A stretch of 64,000 nucleotides of DNA, taken from positions 1,426,001 to 1,490,000 of the forward strand of contig NZ_JAVDXW010000001.1 of NCBI RefSeq assembly GCF_031458135.1. The letters run 5' to 3'. A program made the position numbers and the translations under genes. The stretch's first letter is position 1. Every line of letters begins with the position of its first letter. Source of the stretch: Haloactinomyces albus. GTDB taxonomy: Bacteria > Actinomycetota > Actinomycetes > Mycobacteriales > Pseudonocardiaceae. The notes below the pieces were generated by a model. That model was given only the letters and a program-made list of their open reading frames with translations. It did not search any database and had not been told where the DNA came from. Shown here piece after piece: positions 63,076-64,000 of this stretch.

Positions 63076-64000
63076 TCACGCCTCCGGGGCGGTCTCCTCG
63101 ACGACCACTCGGTCGAAGGCCGCCAGGAAGCCGGCGATGTCGGCGCCGTCGAGCTGTCCCATATTGGCGACCCGGAAGACGCCCCCGAGCCGCGACTGCG
63201 TGGAGTAAATGACGTAGCCCTCGGCCTTCAAACCGTCGTGTAGCTCCTCGTAGGTCATGCCGTGGGGCACGTAGACGTGGGTCACTGAATTGGCGCGCTG
63301 CTCCACCGGCAACAGAAACCGGGCATCCCGTTCGGCCAGGCCCGCGCGGATCATCTCGGCCAGTGCGGTGTACCGCTTGCCACGCCCTTCGACACTCTCC
63401 TCCAAGGACTTGTCCAGAGCTTTCTCGAAAGCGGTCAGCACCTGGAGAGCCGGGGTGAACAGCGGCGCGTTCTTCCTGTCCTGCGAGATGAAGTGGCCGT
63501 ACAGGTCGAGATAGAAAGTGCGGGTCGGTACCGTTTCCAACGCTTCGAACTGTGCGCGGGAGGCCGTCACGAAGCTCACCCCGGGCAGCCCTTCCAAGCA
63601 CTTGTTGGCGGTGCCGACACACCAGTCGATGTGGTCGACGTCCAAGTCGAGGCGCTCCGATCCGAGGCTGCTGATGGCGTCGACGGCGAGTCGACGACCG
63701 TGCTTGGCGACCACGGCCCCTATCTCCCGCAGTGGGTTGAGCATCCCGGTGCTTGTCTCGTGATGGACCAGGCCGACGTGGGTGATACCCGGGTCCTCGG
63801 CGAGTGCCCGGTCAACAGCGGCGACGTCGATCGGATTGCACCAGCCGAACTCCATACGACGGTGCGCAATGCCGTGTACTTCGACGATGCGCCGGAGACG
63901 TTCGCCGTAGTTGCCATTGTCCAGAATCAGGATGCGGCCGTCCTCGGGCACGATCGAGGAGAAGGTGGCCTCCAGAGCAGCAGTGCCGGAACCAGCGAGC
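63076..64000 (-). CDS. Class V PLP aminotransferase, PhnW-like (5' end missing)
   Basis: At least 308 residues; the frame runs off the right edge. HHETSTGMLNPL, AVDAISSLGSERLDLDV and the PLP lysine in TANKCLEGLPGVSFV match 2-aminoethylphosphonate:pyruvate transaminase and alanine:glyoxylate aminotransferases. VYVPHGMTYEELHDGLKAEGYVIY and RVANMG close the fold. Phosphonate chemistry is one option, but no PEP mutase or phosphonate gene is in view, so transamination of another small aldehyde or ketoacid is equally possible. It is the first cluster gene seen; more may lie to the right. Confidence 0.88.
   Translation of the reverse strand, partial: LAGSGTAALEATFSSIVPEDGRILILDNGNYGERLRRIVEVHGIAHRRMEFGWCNPIDVAAVDRALAEDPGITHVGLVHHETSTGMLNPLREIGAVVAKHGRRLAVDAISSLGSERLDLDVDHIDWCVGTANKCLEGLPGVSFVTASRAQFEALETVPTRTFYLDLYGHFISQDRKNAPLFTPALQVLTAFEKALDKSLEESVEGRGKRYTALAEMIRAGLAERDARFLLPVEQRANSVTHVYVPHGMTYEELHDGLKAEGYVIYSTQSRLGGVFRVANMGQLDGADIAGFLAAFDRVVVEETAPEA

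Noticed and set aside
63076-64000. Phosphonate natural product assignment from the PhnW-like aminotransferase
   Set aside because: No PEP mutase, phosphonopyruvate decarboxylase or other C-P gene is present in the window, so the family resemblance alone does not support phosphonate chemistry.

Overview
This is a high-GC actinomycete chromosome segment, most likely from the Pseudonocardiaceae (Saccharopolyspora/Actinopolyspora/Amycolatopsis-like). Evidence for that placement: GTG and TTG starts, ATGA-type overlaps, a fused E2-E1 KGD 2-oxoglutarate decarboxylase, an XRE (DUF5753)/DUF397 pair, an orphan PPE-like/EspG locus with a DUF3558 lipoprotein, a mycothiol-dependent-isomerase-family protein, and an SSI-type protease inhibitor. 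No rRNA, tRNA, insertion sequence, integrase or CRISPR array was recognised. The placement is an inference from gene content, not from a phylogenetic marker comparison.

Layout. 0-9.3 kb: left-edge partial serine hydrolase, a metE remnant, CPBP protease, bifunctional penicillin-binding protein, two membrane proteins, a Lys/Ala/Ser-rich protein, and a Baeyer-Villiger-type monooxygenase divergent from its TetR regulator over a repeated operator. 9.4-25.1 kb: oxidative carbon metabolism, with a secreted protein, fadA-fadB beta-oxidation genes, lactate permease, the three-subunit glycolate (or lactate) oxidase glcD-glcE-glcF, a phosphodiesterase, and an acyl-CoA dehydrogenase/CoA-transferase pair divergent from a MerR regulator. 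A palindrome of the MerR promoter is echoed upstream of fadA, suggesting a shared regulon. 25.3-32 kb: SSI inhibitor, two DUF202 proteins, and an amino-acid block of sdaA and gcvH under a tandem glycine riboswitch, then a PucR regulator with alanine dehydrogenase. 32.4-36.9 kb: a GH13 homologue lacking catalytic residues, an ABC exporter with a YQQP-rich tail on its ATPase, and a VOC protein. 37-42.4 kb: small zinc-binding proteins, XRE-DUF397 pair, and a type VII secretion accessory locus. 42.5-50.6 kb: a single-chain fused ABC exporter and kgd.

50.7-64 kb (running off the right end) is a dense minus-strand cluster that looks like an undescribed natural-product locus: a PhnW-like class V aminotransferase, a two-Rossmann FAD/NAD(P) protein, a DinB/MDMPI-fold protein, a PdxH/PhzG-like flavoprotein, a 74-residue coupled small ORF, an MFS exporter, three different ATP-grasp ligases and one free-standing NRPS-type condensation-domain protein, followed by an XRE-TPR regulator. 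There is no NRPS adenylation or carrier domain in view, so the inferred chemistry is amino-acid/peptide ligation by ATP-grasp enzymes with an unusual acyl transfer step.

A second genome-scale signal is a family of near-perfect long inverted repeats placed between genes (27.0, 36.3, 37.1, 42.4 kb and a decayed copy at 32.2 kb), all with outer ends resembling GTGARYG and two sharing their loop sequence. They may be terminators or a dispersed small repeat.
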